A stretch of 64,000 nucleotides of DNA from CALKJU01 sp046349355 (GCA_046349355.1 JAXMCM010000028.1:69408-133407), one strand, 5' to 3'. Positions 1-10,672 are shown, numbered from the stretch's first letter. Notes: generated by a model not told the origin, from the letters alone. A program made the numbers and translations.

Positions 1-1
1 C

Positions 2-760
2 GATCTCGCCGACATCTATGGCGGCTACCGCAGCGAGCAGCTGTTCGGGGCGGCCCTGAAGCTGACCGGCGTGGCCAGGGCCTCGGTGCAGCTGATCGGC
101 AAGGCCGACATCTGCCCGGTCTCACCGCAACGGCCGCAGCACCGGGTGAAGCACTACGACACCACGCCGGAACATCTCGAGCGGACCGTCGCCCGCACCC
201 TCGAGCTGGTGCAGAGCGACTATCTCGACGTGCTCCTGCTGCACCGGCCCGACCCGCTGATGGACGCGGAGGCGACGGCCGGGTCGTTCGAGCGGATGGC
301 GCTGGCCGGCACGGTGCGCTCGTTCGGCGTCTCCAACCACACCCCGGCGCAAATCGAGCTGCTGCAGAGCCGGCTGGCGCGGCCGCTGGTCAGCAATCAG
401 ATCGAGGTCTCGCCGCTGCACACCGCAGCGCTGTTTGACGGGACGCTGGACCAGGCGCAGCGGCTGCGCATGCGGCCGATGATCTGGTCGCCCCTCGGCG
501 GCGGGCGGCTGTTCCGGCCGGGCAACGAGACCGAGCAGCGGGTGGCGGCGGCGCTCGACGCCGTCGGGACCCGCTGCGGCCTCGACCGGGCCGAGACCGC
601 GCTCGCCTGGCTTGCCACCCTGCCCAGTCGGCCGCTGCCGATCCTCGGGACCGGCGACCGCGAGCGGCTCGCCGGACAGGCGAGAGCCGCGACGGTCCGG
701 CTCGACCGGCAGGACTGGTTCGTCATCCTCGAGGCCGCCCTCGGCCAGCCGGTCGCCTGA
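2..760 (+). CDS. Aldo/keto reductase, YdhF-like (5' end outside window)
   Basis: Reading is open from base 2, so the true start lies upstream; 252 residues are visible and roughly the first 30-40 are missing. The visible part begins with DIYGGY, which carries the catalytic Tyr of aldo/keto reductases. The Lys follows in IGKADI, and the stretch SDYLDVLLLHRPDPLMD is typical of E. coli YdhF-like members. These are NADPH-dependent cytosolic oxidoreductases of mostly unknown substrate. The NADPH-binding C-terminal part of the barrel is present and ends normally. It is followed after 84 bp by the Rrf2 regulator on the same strand, and nothing ties the two functionally. Family call is firm; the substrate is unknown. 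Confidence 0.9.
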   Translation, partial: DLADIYGGYRSEQLFGAALKLTGVARASVQLIGKADICPVSPQRPQHRVKHYDTTPEHLERTVARTLELVQSDYLDVLLLHRPDPLMDAEATAGSFERMALAGTVRSFGVSNHTPAQIELLQSRLARPLVSNQIEVSPLHTAALFDGTLDQAQRLRMRPMIWSPLGGGRLFRPGNETEQRVAAALDAVGTRCGLDRAETALAWLATLPSRPLPILGTGDRERLAGQARAATVRLDRQDWFVILEAALGQPVA

Positions 761-844
761 GGGGCGCGAGGCCGTCGCAACAAGCACTTGAATTGCAAGC
801 GCAAATCCTTCATTTTCCATGTAGCTTACAGGTATTCGGACCCC

Positions 845-1282
845 ATGCTCTCCCACAAGGCCAAGTACGCGTTGCGCGCCCTGCTGATGCTGGCGCGCCA
901 GCAGGACGACAGTCTGCTCCAGGTCGCCGAGATCGCCGAGCAGGAGAACGTGCCGCGCAAGTTCCTCGAGGCGATCCTGGGGGAGTTGGCGAAGGACGGG
1001 GTGCTGGCGAGCCAGCGCGGCAAGGGCGGCGGCTACCGGCTGGCTCGCCCCGCCGATACGGTGACGCTCGGACAGATCGTCCGGCTGATCGACGGACCGT
1101 TGGCCCCGGTGCCTTGTGCCAGCGTGACCCGCTACCGTCGCTGCGACGACTGTCCCGACGAGCGGACTTGCGCGATCCGGCCGGTGATGCGGCGCGTCCG
1201 GGACGCTATCGCCGATGTTCTCGATAGGACTACCCTTTCCGATGTGATCGAGGGCGGCGCGGCTTCGGCCCTGGTCGCCTGA
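845..1282 (+). CDS. Rrf2-family transcriptional regulator with a four-cysteine cluster
   Basis: 145 residues. The start MLSHKAKYALRALLML is the usual Rrf2 N-terminus, so the in-frame upstream ATG at 788 was not used. A winged helix-turn-helix fills residues 1-70 (wing GKGGGYRLARP). The sensory region holds Cys91, Cys100, Cys103 and Cys109 in the order C-x8-C-x2-C-x5-C. IscR and relatives bind an Fe-S cluster through three cysteines in this region, so cluster binding is plausible. The gene lies 129 bp upstream of a sulfate importer on the same strand. Control of sulfur uptake, as CymR does in Firmicutes, is an inference from position only. Confidence 0.88.
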   Translation: MLSHKAKYALRALLMLARQQDDSLLQVAEIAEQENVPRKFLEAILGELAKDGVLASQRGKGGGYRLARPADTVTLGQIVRLIDGPLAPVPCASVTRYRRCDDCPDERTCAIRPVMRRVRDAIADVLDRTTLSDVIEGGAASALVA

Positions 1283-1332
1283 GCTCAAGCCACAGCCGTC
1301 GGCTAGTGCAGCCGGCTACTGCAAAATACGGT

Positions 1333-1363
1333 TTGACAAAATCCTACTTTCCCGCTGGACTAT
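1333..1363 (+). promoter_or_regulatory. Candidate promoter of the sulfate importer operon
   Basis: A perfect -35 hexamer TTGACA lies at 1333-1338 in the 129-bp gap before sbp. The best -10 choice is GACTAT at 1358-1363, 19 bp downstream and only half-matching. The region is visibly A/T-richer than its surroundings. A weak -10 would fit an activator- or repressor-controlled promoter, but no operator was identified with confidence. Confidence 0.35.
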
Positions 1364-1411
1364 GTTCCGACGGTCGCCGGAGCGAGGCGATCGCCCACAG
1401 CGGAGAACCCC

Positions 1412-2434
1412 ATGCGATTTCGACTGCGACGTACAGCCAGCGCGCTGGGCGTGATCGCGTTGCTCGGCCTCGCCGCCATCCCGGCGCTTGCCGACACCAC
1501 CCTGCTCAACGTCTCGTATGATCCGACCCGCGAGCTCTACCAGGACGTCAACAAGGCCTTCGCCGAGAAGTGGCAGGCTGAGGCCGGCGAGACCCTGACC
1601 ATCAACGTCTCGCACGGCGGCTCAGGCAAGCAGGCCCGGGCCGTGATCGACGGCCTCGACGCAGACGTCGTGACGCTGGCGCTTGCCGCCGACATCGACG
1701 CCATCGCCGCCAAGACCGGCAAGCTGCCGGCCGACTGGCAGAAGCGGCTGCCGAACAACAGCTCGCCCTACACCTCGACCATCGTGTTCCTGGTCCATGC
1801 CGGCAACCCCAAGGGCATCAAGGACTGGGCCGACCTGGTCAAGGAAGGCGTGCAGGTCATCACCCCGAACCCGAAGACCTCGGGCGGGGCGCGCTGGAAC
1901 TACCTTGCGGCCTGGGGCTACGCCCTCGACAACAACGGCGGCGATGCCGAGAAGGCCAAGGAGTTCGTCGCCGACCTGTTCCGCAACGTGCCGGTGCTGG
2001 ATACCGGGGCGCGTGGTTCGACCACCACCTTCGCCCAGCGCGGCCTCGGCGACGTCCTGATCACGTGGGAGAACGAGGCGTTCCTCGCGCTCAACGAGTT
2101 CGGCGCCGACAAGTTCGAGGTCGTGGTGCCGAGCGAAAGCATCCTCGCCGAGCCGCCGGTCGCCATCGTCGACGGCAATGTCGATGCCAAGGGCACCCGC
2201 AAGGCGGCCGAAGCCTACCTAGCCTTCCTCTATTCCGACGAAGGCCAGAAGCTGATCGCCAAGCACTACTACCGGCCGAGCAACCCGGCGGCGGCCGATC
2301 CGGCCGATCTGGCCCGCTTCCCGCAGCTGAAGCTGTTCACGATCGACGAGAAGTTCGGCGGCTGGAAGGAGGCTCAGGCCTACCACTTCGCCGACGGCGG
2401 CGTGTTCGACCAGATCTACAAGCCGTCGAACTGA
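1412..2434 (+). CDS. sbp: Sulfate/thiosulfate ABC transporter, substrate-binding protein
   Basis: 340 residues, the normal length for Sbp/CysP. A signal peptide (RLRR, hydrophobic core, cleavage near ALA-27) directs it to the periplasm. The mature protein starts with NVSYDPTRELYQDVN and has SHGGSGKQARAV and DADVVTLALA, the sulfate-pocket segments of this family. A GGAGAA ribosome site precedes the ATG. It delivers sulfate or thiosulfate to CysTWA, encoded directly downstream. Sbp and CysP cannot be told apart safely by eye, so specificity for sulfate versus thiosulfate is open. Confidence 0.93.
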   Translation: MRFRLRRTASALGVIALLGLAAIPALADTTLLNVSYDPTRELYQDVNKAFAEKWQAEAGETLTINVSHGGSGKQARAVIDGLDADVVTLALAADIDAIAAKTGKLPADWQKRLPNNSSPYTSTIVFLVHAGNPKGIKDWADLVKEGVQVITPNPKTSGGARWNYLAAWGYALDNNGGDAEKAKEFVADLFRNVPVLDTGARGSTTTFAQRGLGDVLITWENEAFLALNEFGADKFEVVVPSESILAEPPVAIVDGNVDAKGTRKAAEAYLAFLYSDEGQKLIAKHYYRPSNPAAADPADLARFPQLKLFTIDEKFGGWKEAQAYHFADGGVFDQIYKPSN

Positions 2435-2437
2435 GCC

Positions 2438-3295
2438 ATGGCCAGCCTCGCCCTGCCGAGGGTGGGGGGGTGGCGCAGCCCCAGTGTCATGCCGGGTTTC
2501 GGCGTGGCCCTGGGGCTTACGCTTGCCTATCTCAGCCTCATCGTCCTGATCCCGCTGGCCGCGCTCTTCCTGCGCACCGCGTCGCTCGGCTGGTCCGACT
2601 TCCTGCACGTGCTGTCGGACCGCCGCACGCTCTCGGCGCTGCGCCTCAGCTTCGGCGCCTCGCTCGCCGCGGCACTGGTCAACGTCGTCATGGGCACGCT
2701 GATCGCCTGGGCCCTCGTCCGTTACGAGTTCCCCGGCAAGCGCGTGCTCGACGCGATCGTCGACCTGCCGTTCGCCCTGCCCACGGCCGTCGCCGGCATC
2801 GCGCTCACTGCGATCTACGCCCCCAACGGCTGGATCGGGCAGCTCCTCGCACCACTCGGCATCAAGGTCGCCTTCACGCCGCTGGGCGTGGTGGTGGCGC
2901 TGGCCTTCATCGGCCTGCCCTTCGTCGTCCGCACCGTCCAGCCGGTGCTGCAGGACCTCGAGCAGGACGTCGAGGAGGCCGCGGCGACGCTCGGCGCCAC
3001 GCGCCTGCAGACGATCCTGCGGGTGATCCTGCCGGCGATCGGCCCGGCGGTGCTCACCGGCTTTGCGCTGGCCTTCGCCCGGGCCGTCGGCGAGTACGGT
3101 TCGGTGATCTTCATCGCCGGCAACCTGCCGTTCGTCTCGGAGATCGCCCCGCTGCTGATCGTCATCCGGCTGGAGGAGTTCGACTATCCCGGGGCGACCG
3201 CGATCGCGACCATCATGCTCGTCATCGCCTTCGTCATGCTGCTGGTCATCAACCTGCTCCAGTCGTGGAGCCGGCGCCGCATGGCGCGCGTGTAG
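2438..3295 (+). CDS. cysT: Sulfate ABC transporter permease CysT (CysU)
   Basis: 285 residues with about six membrane helices. The EAA loop reads EEAAATLGATRLQTILRVILP and is followed by ARAVGEYGSVIFIAGN, a CysT/ModB-type signature. The gene starts 3 bp after the sbp stop with no independent ribosome site, so it is probably translationally coupled. Its partner is CysW, and together they form the inner-membrane channel driven by CysA. Placement between sbp and cysW supports T rather than the molybdate paralogue. Confidence 0.94.
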   Translation: MASLALPRVGGWRSPSVMPGFGVALGLTLAYLSLIVLIPLAALFLRTASLGWSDFLHVLSDRRTLSALRLSFGASLAAALVNVVMGTLIAWALVRYEFPGKRVLDAIVDLPFALPTAVAGIALTAIYAPNGWIGQLLAPLGIKVAFTPLGVVVALAFIGLPFVVRTVQPVLQDLEQDVEEAAATLGATRLQTILRVILPAIGPAVLTGFALAFARAVGEYGSVIFIAGNLPFVSEIAPLLIVIRLEEFDYPGATAIATIMLVIAFVMLLVINLLQSWSRRRMARV

Positions 3296-3306
3296 GGAGA
3301 GTGCCC

Positions 3307-4170
3307 ATGGCTGCTACCGCTGCGCAGACCTCGGCACGCGCCGTCACCAACGAACGGCCCCTCGTGCGTGCCATTGTCATCACCGTCGCCGTGCTCTGGC
3401 TCGGCCTGTTCCTGCTGCTGCCGCTGTTCACCGTCTTCGTCGAGGCGCTGCGGCAGGGCGTCGGCGCCTACCTCGCCGCCATCGTCGAGCCGGATGCGCT
3501 CTCGGCGATCCGGCTCACCCTGCTGGTCGCCGCGATCGCGGTGCCCCTGAACTGCGCCTTCGGCCTCATCGCCTCCTGGGCGATCGCCAAGTTCGAGTTC
3601 AAGGGCAAGAGCCTGCTCATCACCCTGATCGACCTGCCGTTCTCGGTGAGTCCGGTGATCTCGGGCCTGGTCTGGGTGCTGCTGTTCGGGGCGCAGGGCT
3701 GGTTCGGGCCCTGGCTCAAGGCGCACGGCGTGGAGATCATCTTCGCCGTGCCCGGCATCGTCCTGGCGACGGTGTTCGTCACCTTCCCCTTCGTTGCCCG
3801 CGAGCTGATCCCGCTGATGCAGGAGCAGGGCACGGAAGACGAGGAGGCGGCCCTGTCGCTCGGCGCCTCGGGCTGGCAGACCTTCTGGCGGGTCACCATC
3901 CCCAACGTGAAATGGGGCCTGCTCTACGGCGTGCTGCTCTGCAACGCCCGCGCCATGGGCGAGTTCGGCGCCGTCTCGGTGGTCTCCGGCCACATCCGCG
4001 GCGTGACCAACACCATGCCGCTGCATGTCGAGATCCTCTACAACGAGTACCAGTTCGTCGCTTCCTTCGCGGTGGCCTCGCTGCTGGCGCTTCTGGCCCT
4101 CGTCACGCTGATCCTCAAGTCCGGCCTCGAGTGGCGCTTCGGCGCCGAGCTCGCGGCCAAGCACCGCTGA
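3307..4170 (+). CDS. cysW: Sulfate ABC transporter permease CysW
   Basis: 287 residues. The start at 3307 is preceded by GGGAG eight bases upstream; the same frame is open far upstream, but that part is antisense-like shadow. Six hydrophobic segments surround the EAA loop EEAALSLGASGWQTFWRVTIP, and ARAMGEFGAVSVVSGHIRG is the CysW hallmark. It is the second channel subunit, 11 bp after cysT and 13 bp before cysA in one operon. Confidence 0.94.
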   Translation: MAATAAQTSARAVTNERPLVRAIVITVAVLWLGLFLLLPLFTVFVEALRQGVGAYLAAIVEPDALSAIRLTLLVAAIAVPLNCAFGLIASWAIAKFEFKGKSLLITLIDLPFSVSPVISGLVWVLLFGAQGWFGPWLKAHGVEIIFAVPGIVLATVFVTFPFVARELIPLMQEQGTEDEEAALSLGASGWQTFWRVTIPNVKWGLLYGVLLCNARAMGEFGAVSVVSGHIRGVTNTMPLHVEILYNEYQFVASFAVASLLALLALVTLILKSGLEWRFGAELAAKHR

Positions 4171-4183
4171 GCGGGAGACGCCG

Positions 4184-5228
<1,045 letters not shown>

Positions 5229-5257
<29 letters not shown>

Positions 5258-6149
5258 GCGGCGCGCTCTCCAGCTCCTCGATCGTCCGCGGCCAGTCGCT
5301 GCCCAGCAGGCGCGACAGGCCGCGGTCGGCGAGAAGCCGTCCGCCGGTCTGGCAGCGCGGGCAGTAATTGGCCTCGTTGGTGGCGTAGCGGACGCGCTGC
5401 ACGGCCGTGCCGCAGGCGGGGCACGGCTTGCCGTAGCGGCCGTGAACCGCCATGCCCGCCCGGAACGCCGTCACCTTCTCCGGAAACGCCGCCTCCGCCT
5501 CGGCGCGCAGCCGGTCGCGCCAGTCGACGAGCGTCGCGCGGGTCGCCTCGAACAGGCGCCGCATCTCGTCGTCGGACAGGCGCGACGTCATCGCCGTCGG
5601 CGACATCGCCGCCGCGTGGAGGATCTCATCCGAGTAGGCATTGCCGATGCCGGCAAGCAGCCGGGGATCGGTCAGCGCCCGCTTCACGGTGTGGTTCTCG
5701 CGCCGTAGGGCCGCGGCGAAGGCGGCCGCATCGCAGTCGAGGGGCTCGATCCCGCCGCGATCATGCTCGTCGAGGCCCGCTTCGCCCCGCACCAGGTGCA
5801 GCGATGCCCGCTTCTTCGAGCCGGCCTCGGTGAGCACCAGAGAGCCAGCGGCGAAGTCGAAGGCGGCCAGCGCGACGCGCCCGTCGAGCTTCGCGTCCGG
5901 CGGGCGCCAGTGCAGCCGGCCGGCGATCATCAGGTGCAGGACCAGCCAGAGGTCGCCGTCGAGGCCGATGACGATGCGCTTGCCCAGCCGGCGCAGACTG
6001 GTGACCGGCCGGCCGTCGACGGCGCTGATCGGCGGCTCGACGGTGCGCAGGATGAACGGGCTCGCCCGGCGCACCCGCAGCAGCGGATGGCCGAGCGTGC
6101 GCGGCCGCAGCGCGTGGAGATAGGCCTCGATGTCCGGAAGCTCGGGCAC
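5229..6149 (-). CDS. Fpg/Nei-family DNA glycosylase (formamidopyrimidine-DNA glycosylase)
   Basis: 306 residues with a GTG start at 6149, fixed by the invariant N-terminus M-PELP: the Pro becomes the catalytic N-terminal residue after Met removal and the next Glu is the general acid. GIGNAYSDEILHAA is the helix-two-turn-helix DNA-binding segment, and CPACG...CPRC near the C-terminus is the zinc finger. It excises oxidised purines and cleaves abasic sites in base-excision repair. The sequence is not a textbook MutM (PDIEAYLHAL rather than PEVE), so it may be a paralogue with altered lesion preference; no symbol is assigned. It lies 16 bp after the efflux pump gene. Confidence 0.88.
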
Positions 6150-6165
6150 CGGGGCCTGCTGCCGA

Positions 6166-9100
6166 CTACTCCGCCGGGGTCGCCGTCGGTGCCGCCGGCG
6201 GCGGGGCCGCGGCCGGCTTCGGCCCGTGTCCCGGCAGGTGAAGATGCCAGTGCGGGCGGTGACGCTTGCCGGACATCAGCATGTAGGCGGTCGGCACCAC
6301 GAAGATCGTCAGCAGCGTTCCGACCGTCATGCCGCCGACGATGACCCAGCCGATCTGGATGCGGCTCTCGGCACCCGCACCGTGTGCCAGGGCCAGCGGC
6401 ACGGCGCCGAACACCATGGCGCCGGTGGTCATCAGGATCGGCCGCAGCCGCAGCGTCGCCGCCTCGACGACGGCGTCGAGCTGCGCCTTGCCCTGCTCGC
6501 GCAGCTGGTTGGCGAACTCGACGATGAGGATGCCGTGCTTGGTGATCAGCCCGACCAGCGTGACCATGCCGATCTGGCTGTAGATGTTCCAGGTCCCGCC
6601 GGTGAGCTTGAGGGCGAGCATGGCGCCGGCGAACGAGGGCGCCACCGACAGCACGATCACCACCGGGTCGCGGAAGCTCTCGAACTGGGCGGCGAGCACC
6701 AGGTAGATGAAGCCGATCGCGAGGAAGAAGGTGAAGTAGAAGCTGTTGGCGGTGTTCTTGTACTCGCGCGATTCGCCGGTGTAGTCGATCGTCGCCGAAG
6801 CCGGCAGCACGCGCGCCGCCGCATCCTCGAGGAAGGCCAGGGCCGCGCCCTGGGTCACCCCGGGCACGAGGAAGGCGGTGATCGTCGCCGAGCGCAGCTT
6901 GTTGAAGTGGTTCAGCTCCTTGGGTGCCACCCGCTCCTGCACGGTGATCACGGCCGACAGCGGGATCATCTCGCCGCTGTCGTTGCGGACGTAGATCGAC
7001 GACAGGTCGTCGGGGTTGCGGCGGTCGACGTCGGCGACCTGGACGATGACGTCGTACTGCTTGCCGTTGCGCTTGAAGCGGGTGACCTGGCGGCCGCCGA
7101 GCATGGTCTCGAGCGTGCGGCCGACATTGTCGACGGACAGGCCGACATTGGCGACCTTGTCGCGGTCGAGGTCGATCTTGAGCTCGGGCTTGTTCAGCTT
7201 GAGATCGGAGTCGACGTTGACCATGCCCGGGAACTTGCGCGCCTCGGCGAGCAGGGCGTCGACCATCTGCTGCAGCTCGCTGTACGGCCCGGTCGTCTGG
7301 ATGACGAAGTTGATCGGCTTGTCGACCGGGCTCTGGCCGAGCGACGGCGGGTTGCCGGCAAAGGCCAGCAGGCCCGGCACGCCGCCGAACATCTTGGGCG
7401 CCAGCTCGCCGGTGATCGCCTGCTGCGGCCGCTCGCGCTCCTCCCAGTCCTTGAGGCGGATGAACGACAGCGCGTTGTTCACCATCGGGAAGCCGACGAC
7501 GGTGAAGTACTGCTGCATCTCCGGGACGGTCTGGTAGAGCTGCTCGATGTTCTTGGCGTAGCGGTCGGTGTACTCGATCGTAGCCCCTTCCGGGCCGAGG
7601 CCGAAGCCGACGATGACGCCGCGGTCCTCGACCGGCGACAGCTCGGAGGGCAGGCTGCGGAACATGGCGATGCCAAGGCCGAGGACGAGGACCCAGGCGA
7701 GCACGACCAGGCCCTTGGCGTTCAGCGACTGGCGCAGCAGCCACCGGTAGCCGTCGGTCATGCCGACGAAGCCGCGCTCGAGGATGCGGTAGGCGATGTT
7801 GTGCCGCTCCTGGTGGCGCAGGAGCTTGCTGCACATCATCGGCGACAGGGTCAGCGCGACGAAGCCCGAGACCAGCACCGAGCCGGCCAGGGCAAGGGCG
7901 AACTCGATGAACAGCCGGCCGGTACGGCCCGAGGTGAACGCCATCGGCGCGTAGACGGCAGCAAGCGTCAGCGTCATCGCGACGACCGCGAAGCCGATCT
8001 CGCGCGAGCCCTGCATCGCCGCCTGCAGCGGCGGCATGCCCTCCTCCACGTGCCGGTAGATGTTCTCGAGCATGACGATGGCGTCGTCGACGACGAGGCC
8101 GATCGCCAGGACCATGGCGAGCAGCGTCAGCGTGTTGATGCTGAAGCCGAAGACGTACATCAGCGCCAGCGTGCCGATCAGGCTGACCGGGATCGTCACC
8201 AGCGGAATGAGGGTGGCCCGGATCGAGCGGAGGAACACGAAGATCACCAGCACGACGAGCAGCACGGCCTCGCCGATCGTCGTGAACACCGCCTTGATCG
8301 AGCGATCGATGAAGACGCCGGTGTCGTAGGCGATGTCGAGCGACATGCCTTCCGGCAGGGTCTCCTGGATGCGCGGCAGCTCGGCGCGGAGCGCGTCCGA
8401 GATCTCGAGCGGGTTGGCGACCGCCTGCTTGACGATGCCCAGCGCCACGGCGTTGCGGCCGTTGAAGCGCACGTTCACGCGCTCGTTCTCGGGCGCCAGC
8501 TCGATCTTGGCGACCTCGCCGAGGCGGACCGGATAGGCCTCCGATTCCTTGATGATGATCGCCGCGAACTGCTCCGGCGTCTGCAGGTCGGTCTCGCTGA
8601 CGACCGTGAACTCGCGCTGGAAGCTCTCGACGCGGCCGGCCGGAATCTCGACGTTCTGGCGGCGCAGCGCGGTCTCGACGTCCTGCGGCGTCAGGTTGTA
8701 GGCGGCGAGGCGCTGGGCATCGAGCCAGATGCGCATCGAGTACTTGCGCTCGCCGAAGATCCGCACGTCGGCGACGCCCGGCAGGTTCTGCAGGCGGTCC
8801 TTGACGAAGCGGTCGGCGTAGTCGGTCACCTCGAGCGGCGACGCCCGGTCCGACGAGAACGCCATGTAGATGATCGGCTGCGCGTCGGCCTCGACCTTGG
8901 CGATGACCGGCTCGTCGATCTCGTCGGGGAGCAGGTTGCGCACCCGGGCGACGCGGTCGCGGACATCGTTGGCGGCGCCGTCGGGGTCGCGGTCGACCTT
9001 GAAGCGCACCGTGATCTGGCTGCGCTCGGCACGGCTAATCGAGCTCATGTACTCGATGCCCTCGATGCCGGCGAGCGACTCCTCCAGCGGCTGGGTGACC

Positions 9101-9285
9101 TGGCTCTCCATGATGTCCGCCGAGGCGCCGGTGAAGGTCGTCTCGACGGTCACGATGGGCTCGTCGATGTTCGGGTACTCGCGCAGCGGCAGCCGGTTCC
9201 AGGCGATGACGCCGAGCAGCACGATGACCAGCGACATCACCGTGGCGAGCACGGGACGGCGGATCGAGATCTCGGAAATGACCAT
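6166..9285 (-). CDS. RND efflux transporter permease (HAE1/AcrB-like)
   Basis: 1039 residues, the normal length for hydrophobe/amphiphile efflux RND pumps. It opens with ISIRRPVLATVMSLVIVLLG and carries LREYPNIDEPIVTVETTFTGAS. Helix 4 has GLVVDDAIVMLENI with the two Asp residues of the proton relay, followed by SGRTGRLFIEFALALAGSVLVSG motifs in both halves. It is an inner-membrane trimer that exports drugs or other hydrophobic compounds by proton exchange. The adaptor gene ends 5 bp upstream. No outer-membrane channel gene is adjacent, so it probably shares a TolC encoded elsewhere (one lies at 19.9 kb, but that one is next to a type I system). Substrate unknown. Confidence 0.95.
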   Translation of the reverse strand: MVISEISIRRPVLATVMSLVIVLLGVIAWNRLPLREYPNIDEPIVTVETTFTGASADIMESQVTQPLEESLAGIEGIEYMSSISRAERSQITVRFKVDRDPDGAANDVRDRVARVRNLLPDEIDEPVIAKVEADAQPIIYMAFSSDRASPLEVTDYADRFVKDRLQNLPGVADVRIFGERKYSMRIWLDAQRLAAYNLTPQDVETALRRQNVEIPAGRVESFQREFTVVSETDLQTPEQFAAIIIKESEAYPVRLGEVAKIELAPENERVNVRFNGRNAVALGIVKQAVANPLEISDALRAELPRIQETLPEGMSLDIAYDTGVFIDRSIKAVFTTIGEAVLLVVLVIFVFLRSIRATLIPLVTIPVSLIGTLALMYVFGFSINTLTLLAMVLAIGLVVDDAIVMLENIYRHVEEGMPPLQAAMQGSREIGFAVVAMTLTLAAVYAPMAFTSGRTGRLFIEFALALAGSVLVSGFVALTLSPMMCSKLLRHQERHNIAYRILERGFVGMTDGYRWLLRQSLNAKGLVVLAWVLVLGLGIAMFRSLPSELSPVEDRGVIVGFGLGPEGATIEYTDRYAKNIEQLYQTVPEMQQYFTVVGFPMVNNALSFIRLKDWEERERPQQAITGELAPKMFGGVPGLLAFAGNPPSLGQSPVDKPINFVIQTTGPYSELQQMVDALLAEARKFPGMVNVDSDLKLNKPELKIDLDRDKVANVGLSVDNVGRTLETMLGGRQVTRFKRNGKQYDVIVQVADVDRRNPDDLSSIYVRNDSGEMIPLSAVITVQERVAPKELNHFNKLRSATITAFLVPGVTQGAALAFLEDAAARVLPASATIDYTGESREYKNTANSFYFTFFLAIGFIYLVLAAQFESFRDPVVIVLSVAPSFAGAMLALKLTGGTWNIYSQIGMVTLVGLITKHGILIVEFANQLREQGKAQLDAVVEAATLRLRPILMTTGAMVFGAVPLALAHGAGAESRIQIGWVIVGGMTVGTLLTIFVVPTAYMLMSGKRHRPHWHLHLPGHGPKPAAAPPPAAPTATPAE

Positions 9286-9290
9286 GGACG

Positions 9291-10439
9291 TCAGGCCGCC
9301 GGGGCCGGCGCCGGGGCCGCGTCGGGCGGCGGCAGGGGCTGCACCGGAGCACCCTCGCGGATCTTCAGCTGGCCGGCGGTGACGACGACATCGGCGGCCT
9401 TGAGGCCGTCGAGGACCTCGACCATGCCGTCGCGGCGGATGCCGGGCACGACCTTGGCCATCGCCGCCTTGCCGTCGACGACCTTGAAGACGAACTGGTC
9501 GGCTCCCTGCGGCACGAGGGCGGTCTCCGGCACCTGCAGCGCGTCGTCCTTCTCCTGCAGGACCAGCTCGACGCGGGCGAACAGGCCGGGTCGCAGGCGG
9601 CCGTCGGTGTTGGGCAGGCGCGCGCGCAGCAGGATGCTGCGGCCACCCTCGTCGATCAGCGGATCGATGGCGTAGACCTCGCCCTTGAACTTTTCCATGC
9701 CGTAGGCGTCGACGGCGATGTCGATCGCCTGGCCGGTGCCGACCGCCGAGAGGAAGTTCTCGGCGACGCGGAAGTCGACCTTGAGCGGATCGATCTGCTC
9801 GATGTTGACCACCTCGTCGCCGGCCTCGAGGTAGTCGCCGATCGACACGTTGCGCAGGCCGACGACGCCGTCGAACGGGGCGGTGATGGTCAGCTTGCTC
9901 ATCCGCGCCTGCTCGAGCGCGAGGGCCGCCTCGGCCGACCGCAGCTCGCCATTGGCCTCGTCGAGGTTGGCCTTGGTTCCGCTGCCGCGCTTGGCCAGCT
10001 CCGACTGCCGGTCGAAGTTCGAGCGGGCGAGGTCGACGCGCGCCTGGGCGGCGGCGATCTCGGCCTCGCTGACGGCCTTGTCGAAGGTCAGCAGCATCTG
10101 GCCCGTGGTCACCTTGCCGCCCTCGTCGAAGCCGATGGCGACGACGCGGCCGCTGATCTCGGGGCGGATCGTCACCGACTCGCCGGAGCGCAAGGTCCCG
10201 ATCGCGGTGAGACGCCGCTGCATCGGGCCGGCCTTGACCTCGGCCGTCTCGACCGGAATGGCGAAGCCGCCGGGCGGTCCGCCCTTGCCCGGCGGGCCGC
10301 CGGCCGCCGGTCCCCCGGCCTCCGCCGGCTGCGGCAGGTAGGCCAGCAGCTGCGGCGGAATGCCGAAGAAGTGCCAGTACACACCGGCCGCGCCCACCAG
10401 CATCAGGAGGGCGATCAGAAGCTTCACCACCACACGCAC
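9291..10439 (-). CDS. RND efflux periplasmic adaptor (membrane fusion protein)
   Basis: 382 residues, GTG start at 10439 with AGGAGG ten bases upstream. An N-terminal membrane anchor (residues 1-21) is followed by a Gly/Pro-rich linker. Then come the lipoyl halves (IRPEISGRVVAIGFDEGGKV and ITAPFDGVVGLRNVSIGDYL) flanking an alpha-helical hairpin, the beta-barrel, and a Pro/Ala-rich end. It bridges the RND pump to an outer-membrane channel. It is the first gene of a two-gene operon with the pump. No dedicated regulator is visible next to it. Confidence 0.94.
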   Translation of the reverse strand: MRVVVKLLIALLMLVGAAGVYWHFFGIPPQLLAYLPQPAEAGGPAAGGPPGKGGPPGGFAIPVETAEVKAGPMQRRLTAIGTLRSGESVTIRPEISGRVVAIGFDEGGKVTTGQMLLTFDKAVSEAEIAAAQARVDLARSNFDRQSELAKRGSGTKANLDEANGELRSAEAALALEQARMSKLTITAPFDGVVGLRNVSIGDYLEAGDEVVNIEQIDPLKVDFRVAENFLSAVGTGQAIDIAVDAYGMEKFKGEVYAIDPLIDEGGRSILLRARLPNTDGRLRPGLFARVELVLQEKDDALQVPETALVPQGADQFVFKVVDGKAAMAKVVPGIRRDGMVEVLDGLKAADVVVTAGQLKIREGAPVQPLPPPDAAPAPAPAA

Positions 10440-10550
10440 AGCGAGCGTTCCTCCTCGCGACGACGCCGGCCCCCGGGGAATGAGGCCGTTCGATCCGCGA
10501 CCATGCTCGGGGCGACGCAGGGACCTGAAGCCGGCGCCGCGTTCAATCTA

Positions 10551-10627
10551 TGGTCGGGGCGGCGTGATTCGAACACGCGGCATCCAGCTCCCAAAGCTGG
10601 CGCTCTACCAGGCTGAGCTACGCCCCG
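10551..10627 (-). tRNA. tRNA-Pro (anticodon TGG)
   Basis: 77 bases including an encoded CCA. The acceptor stem pairs CGGGGCG with CGCCCCG over seven perfect base pairs. The anticodon arm CCAGC-TTTGGGA-GCTGG gives anticodon TGG at positions 34-36, and the T-arm contains GTTCGAATC. It reads proline CCA and, by wobble, other CCN codons. It sits alone between the efflux operon and the EamA gene. Confidence 0.98.
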
Positions 10628-10672
10628 GACCGCAAAAAGGTACGAACTTTGCTGCTGCGTCGCAACCTGCGC

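Noticed and set aside
6130..9675. A 1181-codon open frame on plus opposite the RND pump genes
   Set aside because: It is the antisense shadow of the RND permease and adaptor. The translation is His/Asp/Gln/Arg-rich without domains, as expected from high-GC antisense.
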